Shown here in pieces: positions 1-6,584 of a stretch of DNA of 27,162 bases. The notes beneath the pieces are model-generated. The model saw only the letters and a list, made by a program, of their open reading frames with translations, searched no databases and was not told where the DNA came from. The number at the start of each line of letters is the position of its first letter. Position 1 is the stretch's first letter. The translations under genes were made by a program, and so were the position numbers. The stretch lies in the NCBI GenBank assembly GCA_049653745.1, contig JBASGW010000053.1:1-27162 (forward strand), given 5' to 3'. The DNA comes from CANDYO01 sp049653745. Lineage in GTDB: Bacteria; Pseudomonadota; Alphaproteobacteria; Rickettsiales; CANDYO01.

Positions 1-291
1 TATCACCTCTTGCTTTTTATCAGAAGAATTGGCTTGCACCTTTTGCTTTATATTTTTTTCAAGAGGACTAGCTTCCTCAGCCCTATCATTCTTAGCGTCA
101 CCAACTAAAATCTTCGCCTCATTAACATCACCATAATCATAATCACCATACAGCCCAGCTGCCTTATACGCCTCATTATACTTACCATCCTTAATACTGG
201 AACCATCAACATACGATATACCAGCTAACACTACTGAGCTAGCTAAAAGAATTGTTGAGGCAAGTAAGGCTGATTTCACTAAATTTGACAT
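1..291 (-). CDS. Small secreted protein, 3' end beyond the window (partial)
   Basis: The frame is open from the ATG at 289-291 to the window edge (97 codons seen, no stop). Residues 1-24 form a classical Sec signal peptide: a Lys at position 6, a long Leu/Ala/Ser core and a likely cleavage after LA at 22-23. This leader is nearly identical to that of the gene at 535-843, but the mature part is unrelated: acidic and Tyr-rich (a DGKYNEAYKAAGLYGDYDYGD stretch at 35-55), then Lys/Glu-rich and probably unstructured. Lys in the mature part is mostly AAG (8 of 10) and Glu mostly GAG, unlike neighbouring genes, which favour AAA and GAA. No Shine-Dalgarno precedes the ATG. The function is not recognised. 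It is probably periplasmic or exported. Confidence 0.75.
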   Translation of the reverse strand, partial: MSNLVKSALLASTILLASSVVLAGISYVDGSSIKDGKYNEAYKAAGLYGDYDYGDVNEAKILVGDAKNDRAEEASPLEKNIKQKVQANSSDKKQEVI

Positions 292-342
292 AATTATTAC
301 ACACAACAACTAATAGTATATTGCAGATAATTAGATGGTAAC
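221..342 (-). repeat. Promoter plus signal-peptide cassette, copy A
   Basis: This segment is repeated at 773-920. The part covering codons 1-23 (221-291) matches the second copy with only about three mismatches. The 50 bp at 293-342 are identical to 871-920. Copy A is 26 bp shorter between these blocks, just upstream of the start codon. Identity stops abruptly at the signal-peptide cleavage region on one side and at the presumed -35 box on the other. Confidence 0.9.
315..342 (-). promoter_or_regulatory. Predicted promoter of the partial secreted-protein gene
   Basis: Read on the minus strand there is a -10 TATACT (complement of 315-320) and, 16 bp upstream, a weak -35-like GTTACC (complement of 337-342). 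The same elements recur in copy B. Transcription would start near 307, leaving a leader of only about 16 nt without a ribosome-binding site. Confidence 0.4.
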
Positions 343-463
343 TTTTAGTAGAGAGATTTGCAATAATATTTCTGCTAGATTATAGCCTTAACTTCAAAAC
401 TTTAAGTACAAGATAATTAACAATGATAACTTATCTAGCCCTTAATAAATCTCACCTAAACAT

Positions 464-493
464 AAAAAAAATGCGCCCAAAATTTAAGGCGCA
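464..493 (-). terminator. Rho-independent terminator of the His/Met-rich protein gene
   Basis: On the minus strand, TGCGCC (complement of 488-493) pairs with GGCGCA (complement of 472-477) over a 10-nt AT-rich loop. A run of eight T follows (complement of 464-471). It lies about 40 bp past the stop of the gene at 535-843, so it most likely ends that transcript and insulates the next gene. Confidence 0.75.
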
Positions 494-534
494 CTCTTAA
501 TAATAACATGATTACGTTTAACTAATTATATTAA

Positions 535-843
535 TTATGGTTTAGGAACCCCTTTAGCACCCATTTCTCCAGAAAGTGAAGTCTTCTTGCCTTCCATCTT
601 ATCTTTCATGCCGTCTTTCATGTTATCTTGCATTTTGCCTTTCATGTCTTCTTTCATGTTATCTTGCATGTTATCTTTCATATCGGCTTTCTTATCAGCC
701 ATTTTTCCTTCCATTACTGCTTTTTTATGTCCACCATCATGTTTTGTACCACTATGATGAGCACCAGGAACACCAGCTAACACTACTGAGCTAGCTAAAA
801 GAATTGTTGAAGCAAGTAAAGCTGATTTCACTAATTTTGACAT
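535..843 (-). CDS. Secreted His/Met/Lys-rich repeat protein (MXKDX-like)
   Basis: This is a 102-residue protein with a Sec signal peptide (residues 1-24) almost identical to that of the gene at 1-291. The mature part starts with a His cluster (four His within about 16 residues). It then has Met nearly every fourth residue from 44 to 86 in units such as MKDN, MQDN and MKDK, and ends in a short Gly/Pro/Lys tail. There is no Cys or Trp. The composition recalls the family of small secreted 'pentapeptide MXKDX repeat' proteins, but the period here is four residues, encoded by imperfect 12-bp repeats. A strong Shine-Dalgarno (AAGGAG, complement of 853-858) sits 9 bases before the ATG. The function is unknown. 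The His/Met content would suit binding of copper or another soft metal in the periplasm, which is inference. Confidence 0.85.
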   Translation of the reverse strand: MSKLVKSALLASTILLASSVVLAGVPGAHHSGTKHDGGHKKAVMEGKMADKKADMKDNMQDNMKEDMKGKMQDNMKDGMKDKMEGKKTSLSGEMGAKGVPKP

Positions 844-920
844 AATTTATTACTCCTTAAGTAAGTTTATATTATTACACACAACAACTAATAGTATATT
901 GCAGATAATTAGATGGTAAC
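773..920 (-). repeat. Promoter plus signal-peptide cassette, copy B
   Basis: This is the second copy of the segment at 221-342. The coding part is 773-843 and the perfectly conserved 50-bp upstream block is 871-920. The 26 bp that copy A lacks contain the AAGGAG ribosome-binding site. Confidence 0.9.
893..920 (-). promoter_or_regulatory. Predicted promoter of the His/Met-rich protein gene
   Basis: Minus-strand -10 TATACT (complement of 893-898) with the -35-like GTTACC (complement of 915-920) at 16-bp spacing. It is identical to the promoter of copy A. The expected leader is about 42 nt and carries the AAGGAG site. Confidence 0.45.
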
Positions 921-945
921 CCTTAGTGCAAAATCTTGCAAGGGT
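919..945. promoter_or_regulatory. Hairpin/dyad just upstream of the copy B promoter
   Basis: ACCCTT (919-924) pairs with AAGGGT (940-945), and the inner GCAA (928-931) pairs with TTGC (936-939), with a 3-nt bulge and a 4-nt loop. It sits between the grpE stop and the promoter and is absent upstream of copy A. It could be a factor-dependent end of the grpE transcript or a regulator site. No T-run follows on the minus strand. Confidence 0.4.
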
Positions 946-989
946 AATTTTCATAAAAAATTAAAATACTTGATTATTAACCCCCTAGC

Positions 990-1616
990 CTAATTACTTG
1001 AGGCTTTTGCAACCACTACCATAGCAGGCTTTAGCAGCCTATCGTTAAGTGTGTAACCACATCTCATAACATCAATTATTGCATTTGCTGAAAAATCATT
1101 ATGCTCAATGTGAGATACCGCCTCATGAAAATTATGATCAAATGCTTCACCAATTTTAGGTTCGATTCTTTTAATTCCATATTTATCAAAAACACTTATT
1201 AAAGTGGATTTCGTCATCTCAACCCCTTTAACAACCGAAGAAAAAACTTCACTCTCGTTAATTTGTTCCTGAGAAATATTACTAGTGGCTAAATATAAAT
1301 TTTCTAAAACATCTATTAGATCTTTAGAGAATTTATTTATTGCAAATTTACTCGCATCCTCAACTTGCTTTGAAACACGCTTACGCAAATTATCGCTATC
1401 AGCAACACTGCGAATTAACTGATCTTTCAGCTGATCATTTTCTTCACTCAACTTTAAGTTAGCTAACTTCAACTCATCAACTGTTTCTTTCCCTTGATTC
1501 TGAGAATAATTTTCTTCTGATAACTGAGCTTCTTTTAAAACCTCTGCTAATTTTTCCATTTCTTCATTTTTGATCTCATCTAAAGAATGATGTTTCTTAT
1601 CATGTGTATTAGTCAT
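990..1616 (-). CDS. grpE: Nucleotide exchange factor GrpE (Hsp70 cochaperone)
   Basis: This 208-residue protein promotes ADP release from DnaK in the cytoplasm and so drives the chaperone cycle. The layout is typical of GrpE: a charged, variable N-terminus (about 1-50), a long coiled-coil dimerisation helix (about 50-100, containing LKDQLIRSVADSDNLRKRV), and the conserved C-terminal part with IEPKIGEAFDHNFHEAV and the terminal LLKPAMVVVAK. Length matches the family. The ATG is preceded by AAGGAT about 9 bases upstream. It appears to be a single gene; the usual partners hrcA and dnaK are not in this window. Confidence 0.96.
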   Translation of the reverse strand: MTNTHDKKHHSLDEIKNEEMEKLAEVLKEAQLSEENYSQNQGKETVDELKLANLKLSEENDQLKDQLIRSVADSDNLRKRVSKQVEDASKFAINKFSKDLIDVLENLYLATSNISQEQINESEVFSSVVKGVEMTKSTLISVFDKYGIKRIEPKIGEAFDHNFHEAVSHIEHNDFSANAIIDVMRCGYTLNDRLLKPAMVVVAKASSN

Positions 1617-1693
1617 AATTATTGAGTATCCTTAAATCTAGTCGTTATAGCTTTTATTTAAACATGAAAAATTATATTTCAATACTTCAATGA

Positions 1694-2551
1694 CTATTTT
1701 AATTGAAATTTTTTGCTTAATAGATCAGTAATTTCGTTTTGATAAATTAAAGAACTAAGAAAAATAGATAATTTTCTTTTGATCCATGATTTTTCTTGAT
1801 TGATGAACTTCACTTCAACATCTTCACCAAAACGCTTCTCTACTTCACTAAATATATCACCAACTTTGTCAGCCAAACCTATTTCTATTGCCTGCTTCCC
1901 AGACCAAACTGCTCCGGTAAAAATTTCGTCATCTTCTAATTTTAGTTTATCTTTTCTCATAGAATGCACATGATTTTTGAAATTTTGGTAAATATCTTCT
2001 TGCACCCTTTTAATAATAACTAGATCTTCCTTTTTCTCAGGCGCGAATGGATCTAATAAAGATTTATTTTTTCCACTAGTGTGAACTCTTCTCTCAATCC
2101 CCAAACGATCTATTGCTTTATGCAATCCAAATCCAGAGAAAATCACCCCTAAACTCCCAAGAATAGAATTATCTGCTACAATAATTTCTTCGCCTGCGCA
2201 AGCAAGCCAGTAGCCACCGGAGGCAGCCATATCTTCAACAAAACTAATCACAGGAATATTATGCTTCTTTGAAAGATGAATAATTCTTTTAGCAATCAAT
2301 TCAGATTGCACAGGAGATCCTCCTGGAGAATTAATATTTAAAATTACGGCTTTTAGATTTTTAGATTCAAAAGCTTGCTCTAAGCATTTATTTAAATTAT
2401 ATAAGGTTAGGCCCTGCTTTAAATTAACGCTTCCTATCACTCCATCTAAATTAATTACATTTACCCTTGGCTTAGTTTTAAAAATCTTCAAACATTTTCC
2501 CCAGCAGCATTTTTTTTCTTTTTTTGATATTTTAACTTCACTCGATAACAT
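1694..2551 (-). CDS. sppA: S49 family serine peptidase, short SppA/SohB type
   Basis: The protein has 285 residues from the chosen ATG at 2551, which has AGAGGA (complement of 2557-2562) 5-6 bases upstream. An in-frame TTG at 2566 would add five residues. S49 peptidases degrade cleaved signal peptides or membrane proteins using a Ser-Lys dyad. The catalytic Ser lies in MAASGGYW (about residue 111) and the Lys in SGKNKSLLDPF (about residue 163). INSPGGS near residue 74 is the conserved oxyanion region. There is no clear hydrophobic signal anchor; instead the N-terminus has a short KKCCWGKC cluster, so membrane attachment is uncertain. It follows tlpA closely and is likely cotranscribed with it. 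Confidence 0.9.
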   Translation of the reverse strand: MLSSEVKISKKEKKCCWGKCLKIFKTKPRVNVINLDGVIGSVNLKQGLTLYNLNKCLEQAFESKNLKAVILNINSPGGSPVQSELIAKRIIHLSKKHNIPVISFVEDMAASGGYWLACAGEEIIVADNSILGSLGVIFSGFGLHKAIDRLGIERRVHTSGKNKSLLDPFAPEKKEDLVIIKRVQEDIYQNFKNHVHSMRKDKLKLEDDEIFTGAVWSGKQAIEIGLADKVGDIFSEVEKRFGEDVEVKFINQEKSWIKRKLSIFLSSLIYQNEITDLLSKKFQLK

Positions 2552-2562
2552 AATTTTCCTCT

Positions 2563-3249
2563 TCAATTAATTATTTTATTTATTGCTTTATCTTGCTTCT
2601 GCTCTTTTACTTCTTTTTTAATTTCCTTAGGAGCTTCATATATTTCTCTCTCGCTTTTAAATTCAGGAGGAAGCAATTGATGCTTACTAACTTTAAATTC
2701 TAAATATTTTTTTAAATCCTCATCACTCCAATCAACCCAAACACCAGCAGAAGACTTAGCAATTACATCACCATTAAAATCTATAAGATAACTAGCAGGT
2801 AAATGATTTATATTCAAGTTACGATAAATAGTATTTTTCTTATCAAGATATATATCAAGAAAATCTATTTTATGTTTAGTAAAATATTCATCTATAGCTG
2901 AAACTTCTTTAAAATCTTCTGAAACTGCAATTACCAGCAATGATTTTTTTCTAAATTCTTTTTGTAGCTTATTAATAGCAATTAATTCATTCTGGCATTC
3001 CATACACCAAGTGGCCCAGAAATGTAAAATAATAAAGCGGCTATCATAATTTTCTAAAGATTTCTTTTCCATTAGTTGATTATAGAATACACTATTACTA
3101 AATGTAGATAAACTAGGACTAACTTCCTTTAAAAATGAAGGCAAAGAAGGAGATTCCTGTATTTTGCTTTCAACAACAGATTCTTGCTCTGGTAAAGCAA
3201 GTACTGAAAATGATAAAAACAGGGTAAATATTATATATATTGTTCTCAA
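2563..3249 (-). CDS. tlpA: TlpA-like thioredoxin-fold protein, exported
   Basis: This is a 228-residue protein with an N-terminal signal peptide (about 1-19) and a TlpA/ResA-type thioredoxin domain (about 50-190). The redox motif is WCMEC (Cys82 and Cys85) and the cis-proline loop is HLPAS (Pro151). Such proteins reduce or exchange disulfides in the periplasm, often for cytochrome oxidase copper sites or cytochrome c. A Lys/Glu-rich tail follows residue 195. The start is TTG at 3247-3249, supported by a very good AAGGAAGG site six bases upstream and by the signal peptide beginning there. It is divergent from lptM and upstream of the sppA-like gene. Confidence 0.88.
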   Translation of the reverse strand: MRTIYIIFTLFLSFSVLALPEQESVVESKIQESPSLPSFLKEVSPSLSTFSNSVFYNQLMEKKSLENYDSRFIILHFWATWCMECQNELIAINKLQKEFRKKSLLVIAVSEDFKEVSAIDEYFTKHKIDFLDIYLDKKNTIYRNLNINHLPASYLIDFNGDVIAKSSAGVWVDWSDEDLKKYLEFKVSKHQLLPPEFKSEREIYEAPKEIKKEVKEQKQDKAINKIIN

Positions 3250-3268
3250 CTTACGCCTTCCTTATAAT
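3240..3268 (+). promoter_or_regulatory. Predicted promoter of lptM-rsh
   Basis: A perfect -10 TATAAT at 3263-3268 has a poor -35 TTGTTC at 3240-3245, 17 bp apart. It overlaps the first codons of the divergent tlpA. The expected transcript start lies only a few bases before the lptM ATG, so the leader would be very short. Confidence 0.35.
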
Positions 3269-3280
3269 GCAGGATATAAA

Positions 3281-3391
3281 ATGATAAAAAAATTATTTAT
3301 AAGTATAACAATATTATTATATTTAACAAGCTGCGGTATAAAAGGAGATTTATATTTGCCACCTAGTAAAGAACAGAATTCAACAAATTAA
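3281..3391 (+). CDS. lptM: LptM/YifL-like small outer-membrane lipoprotein
   Basis: A 36-residue lipoprotein, easily missed because of its size. The signal peptide has Lys-Lys at 3-4, an Ile/Leu core and the lipobox LTSC (Cys18). The segment right after it, CGIKGDLYLPP, is the family hallmark; E. coli LptM has CGLKGPLYFPP. In enterobacteria LptM helps the LptDE lipopolysaccharide translocon mature through correct disulfide formation. AGGA lies about six bases before the ATG. A longer in-frame reading from further upstream only overlaps tlpA and is not needed. The downstream rsh start is 8 bp away, so the two are probably one transcript. Confidence 0.88.
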   Translation: MIKKLFISITILLYLTSCGIKGDLYLPPSKEQNSTN

Positions 3392-3399
3392 ATAAACGA

Positions 3400-5559
3400 A
3401 TGGTTTATATGAATTGCAATAAGTTGCTACAAAAAATTGAAAAATATAATAATTGCTTTAACCCCCAGCAAGTTATTAAAGCATTCAAATTTGCTAAAAA
3501 AGCTCATGCAAATCAGATAAGGGCCTCTGGAGAGCCTTATTATTATCACCCACTTGAAGTAGCAATTATCTTAGCCGACATGCAGCTTGATGAAGACTCA
3601 ATTATAACTGCTTTATTACATGACACCCTAGAAGACACCATTATAACAATGGAAGATATTCAGCTTCATTTTGGAGATAGCGTTGCTAAACTTGTTGATG
3701 GCGTAACTAAACTTACCAAAATTAAATTTCAGCCTGATAATATTCGTCAAGGAGAGAATTTTCGTAAACTACTCTTAGCAATGTCTGAAGATATTAGAGT
3801 GCTTATTGTAAAATTAGCTGATCGTTTACATAATATGCGCACTATAAATTATTTATCAGAAAAGAAAGCTATGAGAATAGCTATCGAAACCATGGAGATT
3901 TATGTTCCCTTAGCTGAACGCATTGGAATGCAAAAGATGAAGAATGAGCTCCAAGACCTTACATTCGCTAGACTTTATCCAGAAGAAAGAAAATCTATTA
4001 TTAATCGCCTTGAGTATTTAAAAGCCGATGAATATATGGTGGTGGATAAAATAGAAACCCACATCAAAAAAACTATTAATGATTTTGGAATTCAAGCTGA
4101 AGTTAAGGGAAGAGAAAAAACACCTTGTTCTATTTGGCAAAAGATGAAATTGAAAAATATCAGCTTCTCTCAGTTATCAGATATTATTGCATTTAGAGTT
4201 ATAGTTAACGATGTACTAGACTGCTACCAAGTGTTAGGAATTATTCATGCAGCTTATCATATGATTCCAGGCAGCTTTAAAGATTATGTAAGCACCCCCA
4301 AGAAAAATGGCTATAGCTCTTTGCATACAGTTGTTGTTGGCCCCAATAAACATCGCATAGAAATTCAAATAAGAACTATAGAAATGAATTATGTTAATGA
4401 ATGGGGCGTTGCTGCACATTGGGGATATAAACAAAATATTAACCTATCTAGTAATGATCAAGATCAATATCAATGGATAAAAGAACTGCTTAATATTCTA
4501 GAAAATTCTGAAGCTGAAGATTTCATTGAACATACCAAATTAGAAATGTATGAAGATCAAGTATTTTGCTTCACTCCTAAAGGAGAAATTATTGCATTGC
4601 CAAAAGGAGCAACCCCTGTAGATTTTGCTTATAGCTTGCATTCTGACATAGGAAATACTTGCTCTACAGCTAAAGTAAACGGCAACTTAGTTCCTCTAAA
4701 AACTATTTTAGAGAATGGCGATCAGGTAGAAATTATTTCAGCTAAAAACCAAAATCCCTCTCCTTCATGGGAAAAATTTGTTGTTACCGCCAGAGCAAAA
4801 TCAGAAGTCAGGCGTTTTATCAGATCTAAACAGAAAAAAGAATATATTAGCCTAGGCAAGTCAATTATAATAAAATTTTTCTCTAATGAAGGAAAAAAAT
4901 TCAATGAAGAAGAAATTGGAGCTCATCTATCTATTTTTCATAAAAAAAATATTGAGGATTTGTATTTAGCTGTTGGGGAAGGAAGCATTAGTAGGAATGA
5001 TGTGTTTAAAGGCTTATATGGAAATAAGCAGAATCATCTAACGATGAAGAAACTAAAAGAGAAACTATCTTTTTTCAAATTTAAAAAAAAGGTTAAATCA
5101 AAAGAATCCTCAGTTTCAATAAAAGGAACAAATTCTGGAATGTCTTTTAATCTTGCAGATTGTTGCCACCCAATTCCAGGAGATCAAATTATAGGTCTCT
5201 TTGATAATAAACAAAAAGGTATCATTATTCATACAGCAGACTGTAATTGTCTAAATTCAGCTAACCAACCACAAGATCAATGGATTGAAGTTTCTTGGGA
5301 AAAAGAAAATAATGACAATAAGCATTCCGCTCAACTTAAAATGTCAATAATTAACGAAGTTAATAGCTTGGCAACTATTTGTAGCACTATAGCCAAATAT
5401 AACTGTAATATTAATAACCTTAAGTGTACGGCAAGGTCTCCAGACTTTTTTGAACTGATGTTGGATGTAGATGTTCTGGGTTTAACTCAACTAAACAATA
5501 TTATTGCATCCTTAAGATCAAAGGAATGCATTCACTCTATTGAAAGATTTAAAACCTAA
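3400..5559 (+). CDS. rsh: Bifunctional (p)ppGpp synthetase/hydrolase (Rel/SpoT homologue)
   Basis: A full-length 719-residue long-type RSH protein, which makes and degrades (p)ppGpp. The HD hydrolase domain has His50, His74-Asp75 in HDTLED, and Asp141 in LADRLHNMRT. The synthetase domain has the substrate loop KNGYSSLHT (302-310), Asp261 in DIIAFR and Glu321 in EIQIRT. The TGS domain is at about 385-446, the zinc-finger/RIS region with ADCCHPIPGDQ at about 582-592, and the ACT domain at about 645-719. The catalytic residues of both activities look intact, so it should be bifunctional. The start may be the ATG at 3400 or the ATG three codons later; neither has a clear ribosome-binding site. 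Confidence 0.96.
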   Translation: MVYMNCNKLLQKIEKYNNCFNPQQVIKAFKFAKKAHANQIRASGEPYYYHPLEVAIILADMQLDEDSIITALLHDTLEDTIITMEDIQLHFGDSVAKLVDGVTKLTKIKFQPDNIRQGENFRKLLLAMSEDIRVLIVKLADRLHNMRTINYLSEKKAMRIAIETMEIYVPLAERIGMQKMKNELQDLTFARLYPEERKSIINRLEYLKADEYMVVDKIETHIKKTINDFGIQAEVKGREKTPCSIWQKMKLKNISFSQLSDIIAFRVIVNDVLDCYQVLGIIHAAYHMIPGSFKDYVSTPKKNGYSSLHTVVVGPNKHRIEIQIRTIEMNYVNEWGVAAHWGYKQNINLSSNDQDQYQWIKELLNILENSEAEDFIEHTKLEMYEDQVFCFTPKGEIIALPKGATPVDFAYSLHSDIGNTCSTAKVNGNLVPLKTILENGDQVEIISAKNQNPSPSWEKFVVTARAKSEVRRFIRSKQKKEYISLGKSIIIKFFSNEGKKFNEEEIGAHLSIFHKKNIEDLYLAVGEGSISRNDVFKGLYGNKQNHLTMKKLKEKLSFFKFKKKVKSKESSVSIKGTNSGMSFNLADCCHPIPGDQIIGLFDNKQKGIIIHTADCNCLNSANQPQDQWIEVSWEKENNDNKHSAQLKMSIINEVNSLATICSTIAKYNCNINNLKCTARSPDFFELMLDVDVLGLTQLNNIIASLRSKECIHSIERFKT

Positions 5560-5563
5560 ATTT

Positions 5564-5596
5564 AAAAGATCTCTCTAATAATAAGTAAGATCTTTT
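5564..5596. terminator. Possible bidirectional terminator between rsh and cydB
   Basis: AAAAGATCT (5564-5572) and AGATCTTTT (5588-5596) form a perfect 9-bp stem with a 15-nt loop between two converging genes. The A and T ends of the stem supply a short T-run in either direction. It overlaps the last codons of cydB. Confidence 0.4.
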
Positions 5597-6582
5597 ACCT
5601 TACCCCAAAATACTCTATATGCAAAAATCGTATATCCTATAATGAATGGTAATACCACCACTACCCCAGCTAAAATAACTTCTAAAGATTCATTTGAACT
5701 TGCTGCCTGCCAAATTGTCATATAATCTGGAACTATGTAAGGATAGAAACTATAAGCCAAACCACAAAATCCCATAATAAAAATGATAATACTACCTATA
5801 AAAGGGAGCCAGCTATATCTATCATTAGGAAGTGGTAACTTACGCAACATAATTTCTAAATAAATTATTATTCCTCCGGTAATCAAAGGAATTGGAAGAA
5901 GCAAAAAGAAATTTGGAAATGAAAACCATTTATCAAAAATTCTTGTACTAAGTAATGGAGTGGCCATAGAAACCAATAGCATTCCAAAAGCTGTAATCCA
6001 GAGACTAATTCTTGCCCAAGCCACCGCTTTGCGCTGCAACTCTTCTTCTGTTTTCATAATCAACCAAGAAGCTCCAACAAAACTATATCCAGCAACCAAA
6101 CAAAATCCCGACAATATGCCAAAAGATATGGTAAGAGCACTATAGCGCAACCCCATAATATACATGCCTAACATAAATCCTTGAGACATGGCGGCTATAA
6201 ATGAACCCATAGTAAATGCTAAATCCCATAAATGTTTATGCTCAGTTTTAGCTTTAGCCCTAAAATCAAAAGAAACTCCTCTAATAATTAAACCAAATAG
6301 CATGACTGCAACAGGAATATACAGAGCCGTAAGGATAATGCCATGAGCTTGAGGAAAAGCCACAAGCAAGATACCCACACTTAACACTAGCCAAGTTCCA
6401 TTAGCATCCCAAAAAGGTCCAATAGAAGCTATCATTTTGTCTTTATCTTGCACTTCTACTTGGCTCATCAAAATGCCCACTCCAAGATCATAACCATCTA
6501 AAATAACATAGGCCAACACAGCAACACCCATTAATATTACAAATACTAAAGGTAGCCACTGCCCATTGGTAAAAATTTCCAT
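5575..6582 (-). CDS. cydB: Cytochrome bd-type quinol oxidase subunit II
   Basis: A 335-residue polytopic membrane protein, partner of CydA in the bd-type terminal oxidase that reduces oxygen to water with high affinity. Family features are the N-terminal VLAYVILDGYDLGVGIL, GPFWDANGTWLVL near residue 50, and RGVSFDFRAK near residue 102, spread over eight or nine hydrophobic segments. The start codon is 2 bp after the cydA stop, and its AAGGAG site lies inside the end of cydA, so translation is probably coupled. No cydX-like small ORF is evident after it; the next sequence is the convergent rsh end. Confidence 0.96.
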   Translation of the reverse strand: MEIFTNGQWLPLVFVILMGVAVLAYVILDGYDLGVGILMSQVEVQDKDKMIASIGPFWDANGTWLVLSVGILLVAFPQAHGIILTALYIPVAVMLFGLIIRGVSFDFRAKAKTEHKHLWDLAFTMGSFIAAMSQGFMLGMYIMGLRYSALTISFGILSGFCLVAGYSFVGASWLIMKTEEELQRKAVAWARISLWITAFGMLLVSMATPLLSTRIFDKWFSFPNFFLLLPIPLITGGIIIYLEIMLRKLPLPNDRYSWLPFIGSIIIFIMGFCGLAYSFYPYIVPDYMTIWQAASSNESLEVILAGVVVVLPFIIGYTIFAYRVFWGKVKDLTYY

Positions 6583-6584
6583 AT

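Noticed and set aside
576..794. Plus-strand 72-codon frame rich in Cys, Leu and Ser
   Set aside because: It is the antisense reading of the Met/Lys/Asp repeat gene; the repeats of that gene create the open frame.
2552..2566. TTG start five codons upstream for the S49 peptidase
   Set aside because: The ATG at 2551 is better placed relative to AGAGGA.
3164..3280. Upstream in-frame extension of lptM
   Set aside because: The extension overlaps tlpA; the ATG at 3281 has AGGA upstream and gives a perfect lipoprotein signal.
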